This document shows, one piece after another, positions 8,419 to 16,643 of a stretch of DNA of 64,000 nt; the stretch's first letter is position 1, and each line of letters starts with the position of its first letter. Below the pieces are notes generated by a model that worked only from the letters and a program-made list of their open reading frames with translations, was not told the DNA's origin and searched no databases. Where the stretch lies: NCBI RefSeq assembly GCF_006717095.1, contig NZ_VFQE01000001.1:1736001-1800000 (forward strand), given 5' to 3'. This DNA comes from Blastococcus colisei (lineage in GTDB: Bacteria; Actinomycetota; Actinomycetes; Mycobacteriales; Geodermatophilaceae). The translations under genes were made by a program, and so were the position numbers.

Positions 8419-10004
8419 GACGGGTTCTCCACCGGTGCGCCGATCAGGTCCGTGCGACCGGAGAGGACGGCGGTCACGGCGACGTCCTCGGCCGCGGCGG
8501 CGTCGACCTCATCGACCAACAGGCTCACCGCACCGTGCTCGAGCCGCGCCGCCTCGCACAGCAGCCGGCGGGTCAGCGCGGTGCCGCCGCTCACCGCGAC
8601 GAGCGCGGTGCCGGCCGCCGCGCCTTTCGCGACGGCGTCCAGGGCCGCCGGTAGCCGGGCTTCGTCGTCCGGGGCGGTCACCGAGAGCCCCCACGGGGTG
8701 CCGTCGTCGGTGGGCTCCGGCCGCAGGGGGAGGGGGCCACCGGGCAGGTGGACGGCGCCGTCGCCGACCACGACCACTCGACCGTCCAGGCGCTGGCCGG
8801 CGATCTCGATCGGGCTGTCCAGCGGCTCGGCGCCGTGGGCCTGCCGCCAGCGGTCGTGGACGTCGGTGACGAACCCGACGTCGCGGCGGCGCAGCTTGGA
8901 CTCGGTCAGGCTGCGGGTGAAGAAGTGGTAGGCGAACTGCCACGCCGGCAGGGCGTCGTGCGAGCGGCCGAAGTGCTCCCACCACGACAGGCTGGGGCGC
9001 GCGGAGTCCTGGATCTTCGCCACCTGGGGCCGCCGCACGGTCTCGCAGGCAGCCAGCGCGGCGTCGACGTCGTCCCCGCGCTCGTCGAGGGCGGCCGCCA
9101 GCGCGACAGCGTCCTCCATCGCCATCTTCGTGCCGGAGCCGACCGAGAAGTGGGCGGTGTGCGCGGCGTCGCCCAGCAGCGCGATCGCGGTCCGGTCGAC
9201 CCGGTGCCGCCAGCGCCGGGCGCGGCGGGTGCGGAAGTTCCCCCACCGGGAGTTGTTGACCAGCAGCGGGTGCCCGTCGATCTGCTCGGCGAACAGCTCC
9301 TGCAGGTAGGCCTTGGTTTTCTCGTCGTTGGGGCCGGGCGGCTGGGTGACGTCGAACTCGTCCAGCCCGGCGGCCCGCCACGAGTCCTCGTCCGTCTCGA
9401 CGATGAAGGTGGAGACGCCGTTGCCGATCGGGTAGCCGTGGACGGCGAAGACGCCGTGCGGCCCGCGCTCGTGCACGAACGTCAGCCCGGTGAACGGGTA
9501 GGTGGTGCCCAGCCAGATGAACTTGGCCGTGGCGGTCTCGACGCTGGGCTCGAAGACGTCAGCGAACCGGTGGCGCAGCCGGGAATTGGCGCCGTCGGCG
9601 GCGACGACCAGGTCATAGCCGGCTGCCACCAACTCGGCGGGGTCGACCTCGGTGGAGAAGCGCAGGTCGACGCCCGCCTCGACGGCGCGCTGCTGCATCA
9701 GCCGCAGCAGCGTCCGGCGCTCCACGGCCGCCATCCCGTTGCCGCGACACAGGAACCGCTCACCGTGCAGCCGGACCTCGATCGGGTCCCAGTGCACCCC
9801 GTGCTCGGTCAGCGCCGTTCGCAGCACCGGGTCGGCGGCGTGGATGCCCTCCAACGTGGCGTCGGAGAAGACGACTCCGAAGCCGAAAGTGTCCTCGGCA
9901 CGGTTGCGCTCGAAGAGCGTCACCTCCCGGCCGGGGTCACCCGCCTTGGCCAGGGTGGCCGCGAGCAGCCCGCCGGGGCCACCACCGAGTACTGCCAGCC
10001 GCAT
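8415..10004 (-). CDS. FAD-dependent monooxygenase, salicylyl-CoA 5-hydroxylase-like, with reduced C-terminal domain
   Basis: The 529-residue protein opens with a dinucleotide-binding GGGPGGL (residues 7-13), has the DG motif in VVAADGANSR and the FAD-ribityl GD motif in GDAAHTAHFSVGSGTK (from residue 278). That last string is characteristic of the SdgC/2-aminobenzoyl-CoA monooxygenase group, so salicylyl-CoA 5-hydroxylation to gentisyl-CoA is the likely reaction. Bifunctional SdgC-like proteins continue with an Old Yellow Enzyme-type barrel of about 360 residues. Here only about 130 residues follow (398-529), yet their beginning (PIEIAGQRLDGRVVVV) and end (AVLSGRTDLIGAP) still look like the two ends of such a barrel. 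It is the first gene of the operon; the start at 10004 gives the FAD motif at the usual distance. Confidence 0.8.
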   Translation of the reverse strand: MRLAVLGGGPGGLLAATLAKAGDPGREVTLFERNRAEDTFGFGVVFSDATLEGIHAADPVLRTALTEHGVHWDPIEVRLHGERFLCRGNGMAAVERRTLLRLMQQRAVEAGVDLRFSTEVDPAELVAAGYDLVVAADGANSRLRHRFADVFEPSVETATAKFIWLGTTYPFTGLTFVHERGPHGVFAVHGYPIGNGVSTFIVETDEDSWRAAGLDEFDVTQPPGPNDEKTKAYLQELFAEQIDGHPLLVNNSRWGNFRTRRARRWRHRVDRTAIALLGDAAHTAHFSVGSGTKMAMEDAVALAAALDERGDDVDAALAACETVRRPQVAKIQDSARPSLSWWEHFGRSHDALPAWQFAYHFFTRSLTESKLRRRDVGFVTDVHDRWRQAHGAEPLDSPIEIAGQRLDGRVVVVGDGAVHLPGGPLPLRPEPTDDGTPWGLSVTAPDDEARLPAALDAVAKGAAAGTALVAVSGGTALTRRLLCEAARLEHGAVSLLVDEVDAAAAEDVAVTAVLSGRTDLIGAPVENPS

Positions 10005-10019
10005 CGCGGATCCCCCAGT

Positions 10020-10063
10020 ACCTGTGTCACTTCCACGCGGAGCGGCGTTAGACTGACACAGGT
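10020..10063. promoter_or_regulatory. inverted repeat, candidate PaaX-family operator
   Basis: A perfect 10-bp inverted repeat, ACCTGTGTCA (10020-10029) and TGACACAGGT (10054-10063), separated by 24 bases, lies between the divergent hydroxylase (start 10004) and PaaX-like regulator (start 10190) genes. The arm spacing would place two half-sites on nearly the same DNA face. It lies only 16-59 bp upstream of the catabolic operon start, a position suited to repression. Assignment to the PaaX-like protein is inferred from position only. Confidence 0.6.
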
Positions 10064-10189
10064 CCTGTCGATGGCACAACCGTCCAGCGACAGCTCCGTC
10101 GGCCCGTCGCGGGACGGCTCGCTCGTCGCGGAGCTGAATCTGGGCTGGGCCGGACGATGGCCGCAGGGCCCGGACTGGCGAGGAGACAG

Positions 10190-10993
10190 ATGAAGCCGCG
10201 ATCCGTCGTCTTCGACCTGTTCGGCGACCATCTGCGCTACCACGGCGGCGCGGCCCGCACCCAGGTGTTGGTGGACCTGCTCGAGGTGTTCGGCGTGGGC
10301 GAGCCGACCGCGCGCATCGTCCTGGCCCGCATGCGCAAGGAAGGGTGGTTCGACACGCATCGCGAGGGCCGCCAGGTCGTGCACACGCTGTCCGACAAGG
10401 CGTGGCGGCTGCTTGACGAGGGCCGGACGAGGATCTTCGAACGGGGGCATCAGCCGTGGGACGGGCAATGGCGCATGGTGATCTACGCGGTCTCGGAGCA
10501 GGACCGGGCTGAACGAGAACGCCTGCGCCGGACGCTGTCGTGGCTGGGGTTCGGGCCGCTGGCCACGGCCACCTGGATCAGCCCCCACGAGGCGCTTGAC
10601 GACGTCGAGCGCGCACTTTCGGGCACGTCGGCGCGGCTGGACCTGCTGACGTGCCGGTCCCGCGACCGGGCCACCGACCTGGACATGGTGGACCGCGCCT
10701 GGGACCTCAAGACCCTCGGCCGCGACTACCAGGATCTGGTCGCCCGGCTCGAGGCCTTGCCTCCCGTGGCCGAGCTCGTGGCGATGTCCGGTCCCGACGC
10801 CCTGCGGCGGCGGATCGAGCTGGTCGCCGACTACCGGCACTTCCCGTTCCGTGACCCCGACCTGCCCGCCGACCTGCTCCCGGCCGACTGGCCCGGGGGT
10901 CGGGCGCACGAGCTGTTCATCGTTGCCCACGAGGCGCTGAGTGCGCCGGCCGATGCTCACGTCGCGGCGGTCCTGGACCGTCACGCGGGCTGA
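10190..10993 (+). CDS. PaaX-family transcriptional regulator
   Basis: The 267-residue protein matches the PaaX layout: N-terminal winged helix (MKPRSVVFDLFGDHLRYHGG ... GVGEPTARIVLARMRKEGWF, then EGRQVVHTLSDKAWRLLDEGRTRIF), a central domain starting WDGQWRMVIYAVSE, and a C-terminal PaaX_C segment ending in DYRHFPFRDPDLPADLLPADW. PaaX repressors respond to aryl-CoA effectors (phenylacetyl-CoA in E. coli). Beside an operon that makes salicylyl-CoA, an aryl-CoA-responsive repressor is a sensible local regulator. I choose the ATG at 10190 because AGGAG (10181-10185) precedes it; an ATG at 10157 lacks this. A 10-bp inverted repeat in the divergent promoter is the likely binding site. Confidence 0.86.
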   Translation: MKPRSVVFDLFGDHLRYHGGAARTQVLVDLLEVFGVGEPTARIVLARMRKEGWFDTHREGRQVVHTLSDKAWRLLDEGRTRIFERGHQPWDGQWRMVIYAVSEQDRAERERLRRTLSWLGFGPLATATWISPHEALDDVERALSGTSARLDLLTCRSRDRATDLDMVDRAWDLKTLGRDYQDLVARLEALPPVAELVAMSGPDALRRRIELVADYRHFPFRDPDLPADLLPADWPGGRAHELFIVAHEALSAPADAHVAAVLDRHAG

Positions 10994-11074
10994 GTCGCCA
11001 ACCCCGTCGGTCCGACGAGACGCTCCGGTGGGCCTTCCGGGGCAGCGAGGGGCCAGCTCGGCTCGTTGGCTTCT

Positions 11075-11144
11075 CGCTGAACGCTGAACGCTGAACGCTG
11101 AACGCTGAACGCCGACCGCCGACCGCCGACCGCCGACCGCCGAC
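11075..11144. repeat. heptamer tandem repeat, 5 x CGCTGAA then 5 x CGCCGAC
   Basis: Ten uninterrupted 7-base units: five exact CGCTGAA copies (11075-11109) pass without a break into five exact CGCCGAC copies (11110-11144). The two unit types differ at two positions. The array lies in the 389-base space between the PaaX-like gene and the DUF222/HNH gene. A 7-base period is not a multiple of three and no coding frame is supported, so this looks like slipped-strand expansion of two successive variants. The other part of this space holds fragment A of the HhH-GPD repeat family. Confidence 0.9.
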
Positions 11145-11172
11145 CGCTTTCTCGCCGACCGTCACGCGCCAC

Positions 11173-11300
11173 GATCGGCAGCGTGTCGACCTACAGATTG
11201 CTGAGGATCCCGCGGCCGGTGACCTGCTCGGTCGCGATCTGCTCGCGCTGCTGACCGGGACGTTGCTCGACCAGCACATGCGTCGACGAAGGCAGCGACG
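11173..11300 (+). repeat. HhH-GPD 5'-fragment repeat, copy A (most diverged)
   Basis: From about 11183 the sequence follows codons 1-31 of the HhH-GPD gene at 25193 with many substitutions (frame: LQIAEDPAAGDLLGRDLLALL), then leaves it at codon 32 and continues with the CACATGCGTCGACGA tail shared with copies B and C. A one-base deletion near the start puts the first codons out of frame. No ribosome site is evident. The stretch 11301-11382, up to the HNH gene, holds nothing I recognise. Confidence 0.75.
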
Positions 11301-11382
11301 TGCGAGCCGCAGCATGCCCGTGGACACGTGCTGACTCGTCGACTACTCGGCGGGCCGGAATGCCCTGTTCCTCCGGGCGGAG

Positions 11383-12849
11383 CTAGAAGGGTGGCGGATC
11401 GCCGCCCGGTTCGGCCGGTGGTGGCTCGGGTGGGGGCCTCCGCAGGCCTGGTGGCCTGGTCGTGCGGGTGACGCCGGAGGGGGTGGTGACCTGCAGGGTG
11501 CCGTCGGGGTCCATGACGAAGCGCCAGCCGCGGGCGAAGGTCTTCAGCCGGTGATGGGAGCGGCACAAGCAGCAGAGGTTCGTGCACGTCGTCGCACCGT
11601 CGCAGGCGTGCGGGATGACGTGGTCCAGATCGGCCCAGCCCACCCGCTGCCCGCAGTTGGGCATCCGGCAGGTGTGATCCCTCGTCTGGACGAACGTCTC
11701 CTGCCGGTCGGTGGGCTCGTAGCCCTCGCTGTCCGGGGGCGTGCCGAGCACCGGGCAGCCGCAGTTCCCGCCCGGATGCTCGGCGCAGCCCTTCTTCGCC
11801 ACCCGCAGCAGCTCGGCGACCGTGGTGGTGGCCAGCAGCCGGCCGTCGGCGTCGGTGATCGCGAACGTCAGAGTGCCGCCGTGCGGTGTCTGCAGGCCCA
11901 GGGCGCCGATCCGGGCGAGCAGGTCGCGGGCGTGCGCCGCGGTGATCGCCAGCCCGTTGACCGACCCCGCCTGCGTGGATCCGCCCTGCAGGGAGTCGAG
12001 GGTGGCGGTGATCGTCAGATGGGCGGTGGCGTCGGGCTGGTCGTGCCCGCCGGGGCGGCGCAGCAGCAGGGAGAACAGCTCGGTGCGGATCTGGGCGATC
12101 GGGCGTGGGTCGCCGTCGGCCTTGGCCATCGTGGCCAGCTGGTCGATCACCGTGTAGGCCTCGGCCGCCTCATCGGCGGCCAGTTCCGCGCCGAGGGTGG
12201 CCATGCCGTCGGAGCCGGGCTGCAGGAAGACGTCGGCGCAGCGCTTGGCCTGCTCGCGGCGCTCATCGGCAGCCGTGGCGTCCAGCGCGAGCAGCAGCTC
12301 CAGCGCCCGGGTCTTCAGCCTGGCCACGGACAGGTCGACCGCCTCGGGCAGCAGCATGGTCTCGATCGCCCGCGCCAGGTCGGGGCGGGTGCTCCCGAGC
12401 ACGTCCGCGAGCGCCGCCGCGCGGGCCAGATCCAGCTCCCCCCGGGAGAGCGCGCGGTAGGTGGCGGGCAGGTTCTCCTGCCACCCCCGCGCCCGGTGGT
12501 GCAGGTGGTTGGCGGTGCCGCGGCCGCGGTTGAGCACCATCGCCAGCTCCCCGGCGAAGAACTCACTGACCCCGACCGGATCGTTCCCGGCCGCCCAGCC
12601 GGGCGTGCGCGCCCCCGGGGTACCGGCCGGGGGGTCGTGCTCGTCGGAGGTCAGCTCGGCCAGCCGCACGATCAACTCCGCCTCATAGGCGGCAGCCATC
12701 GCCTGCCGGCGCTGCTGCTGGTGCAGCTCCGCGGCCGCCTGCTCCTTCGACAGCAACGCCACCGGCAGCCGCGACGGGCTGACCGGCTGGTCGAGCAACC
12801 AGTCGATCAGCACGCCCTCGACGGTCGAGGAGCCGGAGATCTTGGGCAC
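11383..12849 (-). CDS. DUF222 domain protein with C-terminal HNH nuclease motif (13E12 type)
   Basis: The 488-residue product has an N-terminal DUF222 region (helical, ELIVRLAELTSDEHD ... DLARAAALADVLG) and a C-terminal HNH domain with CRMPNCGQRVGWADLDHVIPH and CTNLCCLCRSHHRLKTF, containing the paired Cys zinc ligands and the His-Asn-His-like core. This composition is that of the REP13E12-type proteins that occur in many copies in actinobacterial genomes. Their function is not established; nuclease activity is inferred from the HNH motif, and a mobile-element origin is suspected from their multiplicity. Here it is a single gene with a GTG start, flanked by HhH-GPD repeat copy A on one side and katG on the other. 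The proline-rich C-terminus is low complexity. Confidence 0.82.
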   Translation of the reverse strand: MPKISGSSTVEGVLIDWLLDQPVSPSRLPVALLSKEQAAAELHQQQRRQAMAAAYEAELIVRLAELTSDEHDPPAGTPGARTPGWAAGNDPVGVSEFFAGELAMVLNRGRGTANHLHHRARGWQENLPATYRALSRGELDLARAAALADVLGSTRPDLARAIETMLLPEAVDLSVARLKTRALELLLALDATAADERREQAKRCADVFLQPGSDGMATLGAELAADEAAEAYTVIDQLATMAKADGDPRPIAQIRTELFSLLLRRPGGHDQPDATAHLTITATLDSLQGGSTQAGSVNGLAITAAHARDLLARIGALGLQTPHGGTLTFAITDADGRLLATTTVAELLRVAKKGCAEHPGGNCGCPVLGTPPDSEGYEPTDRQETFVQTRDHTCRMPNCGQRVGWADLDHVIPHACDGATTCTNLCCLCRSHHRLKTFARGWRFVMDPDGTLQVTTPSGVTRTTRPPGLRRPPPEPPPAEPGGDPPPF

Positions 12850-13150
12850 ACCGACAAGCTAAGGCAGGGGTACGACACTATTCGGCGGATGAACAGTGAC
12901 GTCGCGGAGTGCGGCTGAACGTCGGATGTCCATCACTCACCTCGACCACGCACGTGGGCGCGCCGATGGAACGCCCGGCGAGCCGACCGGGATCGACGGT
13001 CGGGCGCTTCCTGCTGCGCCGCGGAACCATCCCCGGGGTTCGGTGAAGCTGGCGATTCGTCGGCTCCCCTGCAGCACCGCCCGTGCGGAACAAGCCGACG
13101 CCCGGGCCGTGTCACCAGGAGGACGCGACGCGATCGGGACGGGGGCGCGC
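12850..13150. other. intergenic space between HNH gene start and katG terminator
   Basis: About 300 bases without a supportable gene. The part next to 12850 must hold the promoter of the HNH gene, but I see no convincing -35/-10 pair (TAGTGT at 12880-12875 on the minus strand is the only AT-rich hexamer). Small open frames here have no ribosome site or recognisable product. Confidence 0.5.
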
Positions 13151-13187
13151 GGACGCCCCGGCCCGCACGACGCGAGCCGGGGCGTCC
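13151..13187 (-). terminator. terminator hairpin of katG
   Basis: A perfect 12-bp stem, GGACGCCCCGGC (13151-13162) and GCCGGGGCGTCC (13176-13187), with a 13-base loop, lies 13 bases past the katG stop. There is no U-tract, as is common in GC-rich actinobacteria. Confidence 0.7.
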
Positions 13188-13199
13188 ACGAGGGAGTGC

Positions 13200-15419
13200 T
13201 TACCGCAGGTCGAAGCGGTCGAGTTCCATCACCTTGACCCAGGCTGCGACGAAGTCCCGCACGAACCGCTCCTGAGCGTCGTCGGCCGAGTAGACCTCGA
13301 CGATGCCGCGCAGGATCGAGTTCGAGTTGAACACGAGGTCGGCGGGGGTGGCCGTCCGCACGACGGTGCCATCGGCGTCCAGACCCTCGTACACACCTTC
13401 CGTGTCGGCCGAGGTGCGCCACGAGACACCGAGGTCGAGCAGGTTGCGGAAGAAGTCCTGCGACAGCACGCCCGGCCGGTCGGTGAACACGCCGTGCTGC
13501 ACGCCGCCGGTGGTGGCGCCGAGCACGCGCAGCCCGCCGACCAGCAGGGTCATCTCCTTCGGCGTCAGCTCCAGCATGTAGGCCCGGTCGACGAGCAGCG
13601 TCTCCGGAGCCAGCTTGCTGCCCGGCTGGATCCAGTTGCGGAAGCCGTCGGCCCGCGGCTCGAGCCAGCGGAAGTTGTCGACGTCCGTCTGCTCCTGGGA
13701 GGCGTCGGTGCGGCCGGGCGTGAACGGCACGGTCACCTGGACGCCGGCGTCGGCCGCGGCCTTCTCCACCGCCGCGCTCCCGCCGAGCACGATGAGGTCG
13801 GCGAGCGAGACCCTCCTGCCGCTCTCGGACTCGAACTCGCCCTGCACCCGCTCGAGCACCGGCAGCACGTCGCGGACGCCCTCGTTGACCGCCCAGCCGA
13901 TCTGCGGCTCGAGGCGCAGCCTGGCCCCGTTGGCGCCGCCGCGCTTGTCCGTGCCGCGGTACGACGCTGCCGCGGACCAGGCCGTGTGCACCAGCTGCGA
14001 CACGGTCAGGCCGGAGGAGAGCAGACGCTGCTTGAGGTCCGCGATCTCCGGCTCACCGACCAGATCGTGCTCGACCTCGGGAACCGGGTCCTGCCAGATG
14101 AGCTCCTCGGCCGGCACGTCGGGGCCGAGGTAGCGGCTCTTCGGGCCCATGTCGCGGTGCAGGAGCTTGAACCACGCCCGTGCGTACTGGTCGGCGAAGT
14201 ACTCGGGGTCGTTCGAGAAGCGCTCCGAGATCGCGCGGAACCCGGGGTCCATGATGAGAGCGAGGTCGGTGGTCGCCATCATCGGCGGGTTCTTCTTGCC
14301 CTCGATGTGCGCGTCGGGGACGAGCTCCTGCGCCTCGGGGTTCTTGGGCTGCCACTGCTTGGCGCCGGCGGGGCTCTCGGTGAGCTCCCACTCGAAGCCG
14401 AACAGGGTCTCCCAGTAGGAGTTGTCCCACTGCGTCGGCGTCGGGGTCCAGGCGCCCTCGAGACCGCTGGTGATCGCGTCGGCGCCCTTGCCGGCGCCGT
14501 GCTGGCTGATCCAGCCGAGGCCGTTGCCGTGCACCGGGCACCCCTCGGGCTCCGGGCCGATGAGCTCGGGGTTGCCGGCGCCGTGCGTCTTGCCGAAGGT
14601 GTGGCCGCCGGCGATCAGGGCGACGGTCTCCTCGTCGGTCATGCCCATCCGGTTGAAGGTCACGCGGATGTCGTGGGCCGAGGCGACCGGGTCGGGCCGG
14701 CCCTGCGGTCCCTCCGGGTTGACGTAGATCAGGCCCATGGTGACCGCCGCCAGGTGGCCCTCGTCGAGGTCGAGCGGGACGTCCCCGCTGTAGCGCTCGT
14801 CGCCGAGCCAGGTGTCCTCCGGCCCCCAGAAGACCTCCTCGGGCTGCCAGGTGTCCTCGCGGCCGAAGGCGAACCCGAAGGTCTTCAGGCCCATGTCGTC
14901 GTGCGCGACGTTGCCGGCGAGCACGAGCAGGTCGGCCCAGGAGAGCGTGCGGCCGTACTTCTGCTTGATCGGCAGCAGCAGGCGGCGTGCCTTGTCCAGG
15001 TTGGCGTTGTCCGGCCAGCTGTTGAGCGGGGCGAAGCGCTGCGCGCCCTGGCCGCCGCCGCCCCGGCCGTCGGCGATGCGATAGGTGCCGGCCGCGTGCC
15101 ACGACATGCGGATGAACAGGGGGCCGTAGTGACCCCAGTCGGCCGGCCACCAGTCCTGTGAGGTGCGCATCATCTGGGCGACGTCGCGCTTGAGTTCCTC
15201 GACGTCCAGCTTCGCGAACTCGGTCTTGTAGTCGAAGTCCGCACCGAGCGGGTCGGAGTCCGTCGAGGGCTTGTTCAGCACCGACAGGTCGACCTGGTTG
15301 GGCCACCAGTCCCTGTTTCCGCGGGGCCGCTGGTCGGTGGAGGCGGTCGGCGACGGGATCGCCGGGTTCTCGCTCTCGCTGGTGCTCTCGGTGTGGACCT
15401 TGTCGGTCTCGTCAGTCAC
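13200..15419 (-). CDS. katG: catalase-peroxidase
   Basis: The 739-residue bifunctional haem enzyme removes H2O2 as catalase and peroxidase. The distal triad is Arg104, Trp107 and His108 in [11 protein letters not shown], and the covalent adduct partners are Trp107, Tyr232 ([10 protein letters not shown]) and Met258 (FNRMGM). The proximal haem ligand is His273 in [12 protein letters not shown], so all catalytic residues are present. The C-terminal non-haem duplicate domain is complete to the end. The GTG start at 15419 gives the family's usual N-terminus; a longer open frame upstream runs into furA. The gene follows furA after 46 bases, the classic actinobacterial furA-katG operon, and is followed by a strong hairpin. 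The segment [16 protein letters not shown] is a mild departure from the commoner VALESMGFKTFGF. Confidence 0.95.
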   Translation of the reverse strand: MTDETDKVHTESTSESENPAIPSPTASTDQRPRGNRDWWPNQVDLSVLNKPSTDSDPLGADFDYKTEFAKLDVEELKRDVAQMMRTSQDWWPADWGHYGPLFIRMSWHAAGTYRIADGRGGGGQGAQRFAPLNSWPDNANLDKARRLLLPIKQKYGRTLSWADLLVLAGNVAHDDMGLKTFGFAFGREDTWQPEEVFWGPEDTWLGDERYSGDVPLDLDEGHLAAVTMGLIYVNPEGPQGRPDPVASAHDIRVTFNRMGMTDEETVALIAGGHTFGKTHGAGNPELIGPEPEGCPVHGNGLGWISQHGAGKGADAITSGLEGAWTPTPTQWDNSYWETLFGFEWELTESPAGAKQWQPKNPEAQELVPDAHIEGKKNPPMMATTDLALIMDPGFRAISERFSNDPEYFADQYARAWFKLLHRDMGPKSRYLGPDVPAEELIWQDPVPEVEHDLVGEPEIADLKQRLLSSGLTVSQLVHTAWSAAASYRGTDKRGGANGARLRLEPQIGWAVNEGVRDVLPVLERVQGEFESESGRRVSLADLIVLGGSAAVEKAAADAGVQVTVPFTPGRTDASQEQTDVDNFRWLEPRADGFRNWIQPGSKLAPETLLVDRAYMLELTPKEMTLLVGGLRVLGATTGGVQHGVFTDRPGVLSQDFFRNLLDLGVSWRTSADTEGVYEGLDADGTVVRTATPADLVFNSNSILRGIVEVYSADDAQERFVRDFVAAWVKVMELDRFDLR

Positions 15420-15465
15420 GGCGGACCTTTCTGGGCGTCGGGCGGGAGGGGGAGCGGTCGGTGGA

Positions 15466-15888
15466 TCAGGCGGCCGCACAGCTCGGGCAGCGACCCCAGA
15501 AGACGACCTCGGCCTCGTCGACGGCGAAGCCGCCGTCGTCGGAAGGGGTGAGGCATGGGGCCGCGCCGACGGCGCAGTCGACGTCGACGATGGCGCCGCA
15601 GTCGCGGCAGACCAGGTGGTGGTGGTTGTCGCCCACGCGCGCCTCGTAGCGGGCCACCGACCCTCGCGGCTGGATGCGCCGGACGAGGCCGGTGTCGGTG
15701 AGCACCCGCAGGACGTCGTAGACGGCCTGGTGGGAGATGGCGTCCACACGCGTGCGCGCGGCGCCGATGAGAGCCTCGGTGTCGAGGTGTGGGTGCGCAT
15801 GCACGGCGTCCAGGACCGCCAGGCGCGGACGTGTGACGCGCAGGCCCACGGCGCGCAGGTCGCGTTCGAGCTCTGCCGGGTCGGGCAC
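15466..15888 (-). CDS. furA: Fur-family regulator of katG (FurA)
   Basis: The 140-residue protein has the Fur winged helix ([25 protein letters not shown] ... [21 protein letters not shown]) and the dimerisation/metal part with [10 protein letters not shown] and a C-terminal CPSC pair. Next to katG this is FurA, the redox/iron-sensitive repressor of furA-katG. I choose the GTG at 15888: AGGA stands 7 bases before it and the N-terminus then matches mycobacterial FurA length. A longer frame opens at a TTG at 15924, but that TTG is better read as the -35 element (TTGACT) of the promoter. Autoregulation is expected from the family. Confidence 0.9.
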   Translation of the reverse strand: MPDPAELERDLRAVGLRVTRPRLAVLDAVHAHPHLDTEALIGAARTRVDAISHQAVYDVLRVLTDTGLVRRIQPRGSVARYEARVGDNHHHLVCRDCGAIVDVDCAVGAAPCLTPSDDGGFAVDEAEVVFWGRCPSCAAA

Positions 15889-15905
15889 GAGTAGATCCTG
15901 GCGCG

Positions 15906-15928
15906 CTTCCTTGGAAGGAGTCAAGAAA
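15906..15928 (-). promoter_or_regulatory. furA-katG promoter region with candidate FurA box
   Basis: On the minus strand TTGACT (15924-15919) looks like a -35 and is followed by CCTTCCAAGGAAG, an imperfect dyad with arms CTTCC/GGAAG (15917-15906). The arrangement TTGACT plus a TTCC-A-GGA dyad resembles the mycobacterial FurA box that overlaps the furA -35. The -10 is weak (CAGGAT, 18 bases on). Function inferred by analogy. Confidence 0.4.
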
Positions 15929-16152
15929 CGCGTGGCCCCGACCGGCAGCCCCTGCAGGCTCGTCGGCGCCGACGACAGTCTGCGCCGACGCTCGGCCGGT
16001 GGACGTCCTCCGCCCGTGCACTCGGTGCGGCTCTGGTCCGAGTCCCTGTCGCGGCCGTGCGGTCAGACGTCGACGCCCGACAGTCGGGTCGTGCGGTCCC
16101 CGAGCCGCGCTGGTCCGAGGCCCATCGGGGCGTCGTCATCGGGCTGCGTTGA

Positions 16153-16279
16153 GGCACACTTCCTCGTGCCGGAACTCCGCATCGCCCAGGACGACGCCGC
16201 CGACGACCGCCTCGGGCGCGACCCGCTCGCGCTGCTGATCGGGATGCTGCTGGACCAGCACGTGCGTCGACGAAGCAGC
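16153..16279 (+). repeat. HhH-GPD 5'-fragment repeat, copy B (open frame of 52 codons)
   Basis: Starts with GGCAC/GTGCC arms around the GTG at 16166, follows codons 1-31 of the HhH-GPD gene closely (RIAQDDAADDRLGRDPLALL), then switches at codon 32 to the CATGCGTCGACGAAGCAGC-type tail. The frame stays open from 16166 to a TAG at 16324, two bases short of the convergent mazF stop, giving a 52-residue product if translated. No convincing ribosome site. The 228 bases between furA (15925) and this copy hold nothing else I can recognise. Confidence 0.85.
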
Positions 16280-16325
16280 AGGCTCGTCTTCCCAGGAGCG
16301 ATGCAGGCCGGGGTGTGGGTGTAGG

Positions 16326-16643
16326 TCAAAGACCGAGATACCGGGTGACGGCGACCTCGACGTCCTCGAGTTCGTCGCGATGGAGGAAGAACGCGGGCTC
16401 TTCTTCGATGAACTGCACGTCGACGGTTCGCAGATGATCGACAAGGAACCGGGTGGGGATTCCGCCGAGCGCGATCTCGGGCCGGAAGACGGCCGGCTGC
16501 GCCTGCGTCGACGTCGGGACGATCGTGGCGACGCTCCAGGCCATGTCGGTCGGGCTGAGGACCAGGCCGTAGCGCCGGCCGCGCTGCTCGTGTCCACGAC
16601 GGGCCTCGCCGAGGTCGACCCGGTAGACGGCGCCGCGGATCAC
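16326..16643 (-). CDS. MazF/PemK-like toxin
   Basis: The 105-residue product starts [31 protein letters not shown], the beta-strand opening of the MazF/PemK ribonuclease family, with the usual second half ([16 protein letters not shown] ... [12 protein letters not shown]). Family members cleave RNA unless bound by an antitoxin. The GTG at 16643 overlaps the antitoxin stop (GTGA), which fixes the start and shows translational coupling; a longer frame from 16715 lies inside the antitoxin gene. Catalytic residues cannot be assigned with certainty from sequence alone. It converges on repeat copy B with only one base between the two stops. Confidence 0.78.
   Translation of the reverse strand: MIRGAVYRVDLGEARRGHEQRGRRYGLVLSPTDMAWSVATIVPTSTQAQPAVFRPEIALGGIPTRFLVDHLRTVDVQFIEEEPAFFLHRDELEDVEVAVTRYLGL

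Noticed and set aside
8415-10079. Longer hydroxylase starting upstream of 10004
   Set aside because: The extension crosses the inverted repeat and puts the FAD motif unusually far from the N-terminus.
11075-11144. CRISPR-like array
   Set aside because: Seven-base units without spacers; simple tandem repeat.
13083-15161. 692-codon frame opposite katG
   Set aside because: Shadow of katG, with all catalytic motifs on the other strand.
15466-15924. FurA starting at TTG 15924
   Set aside because: The TTG is part of a TTGACT promoter element and a better GTG with ribosome site lies at 15888.
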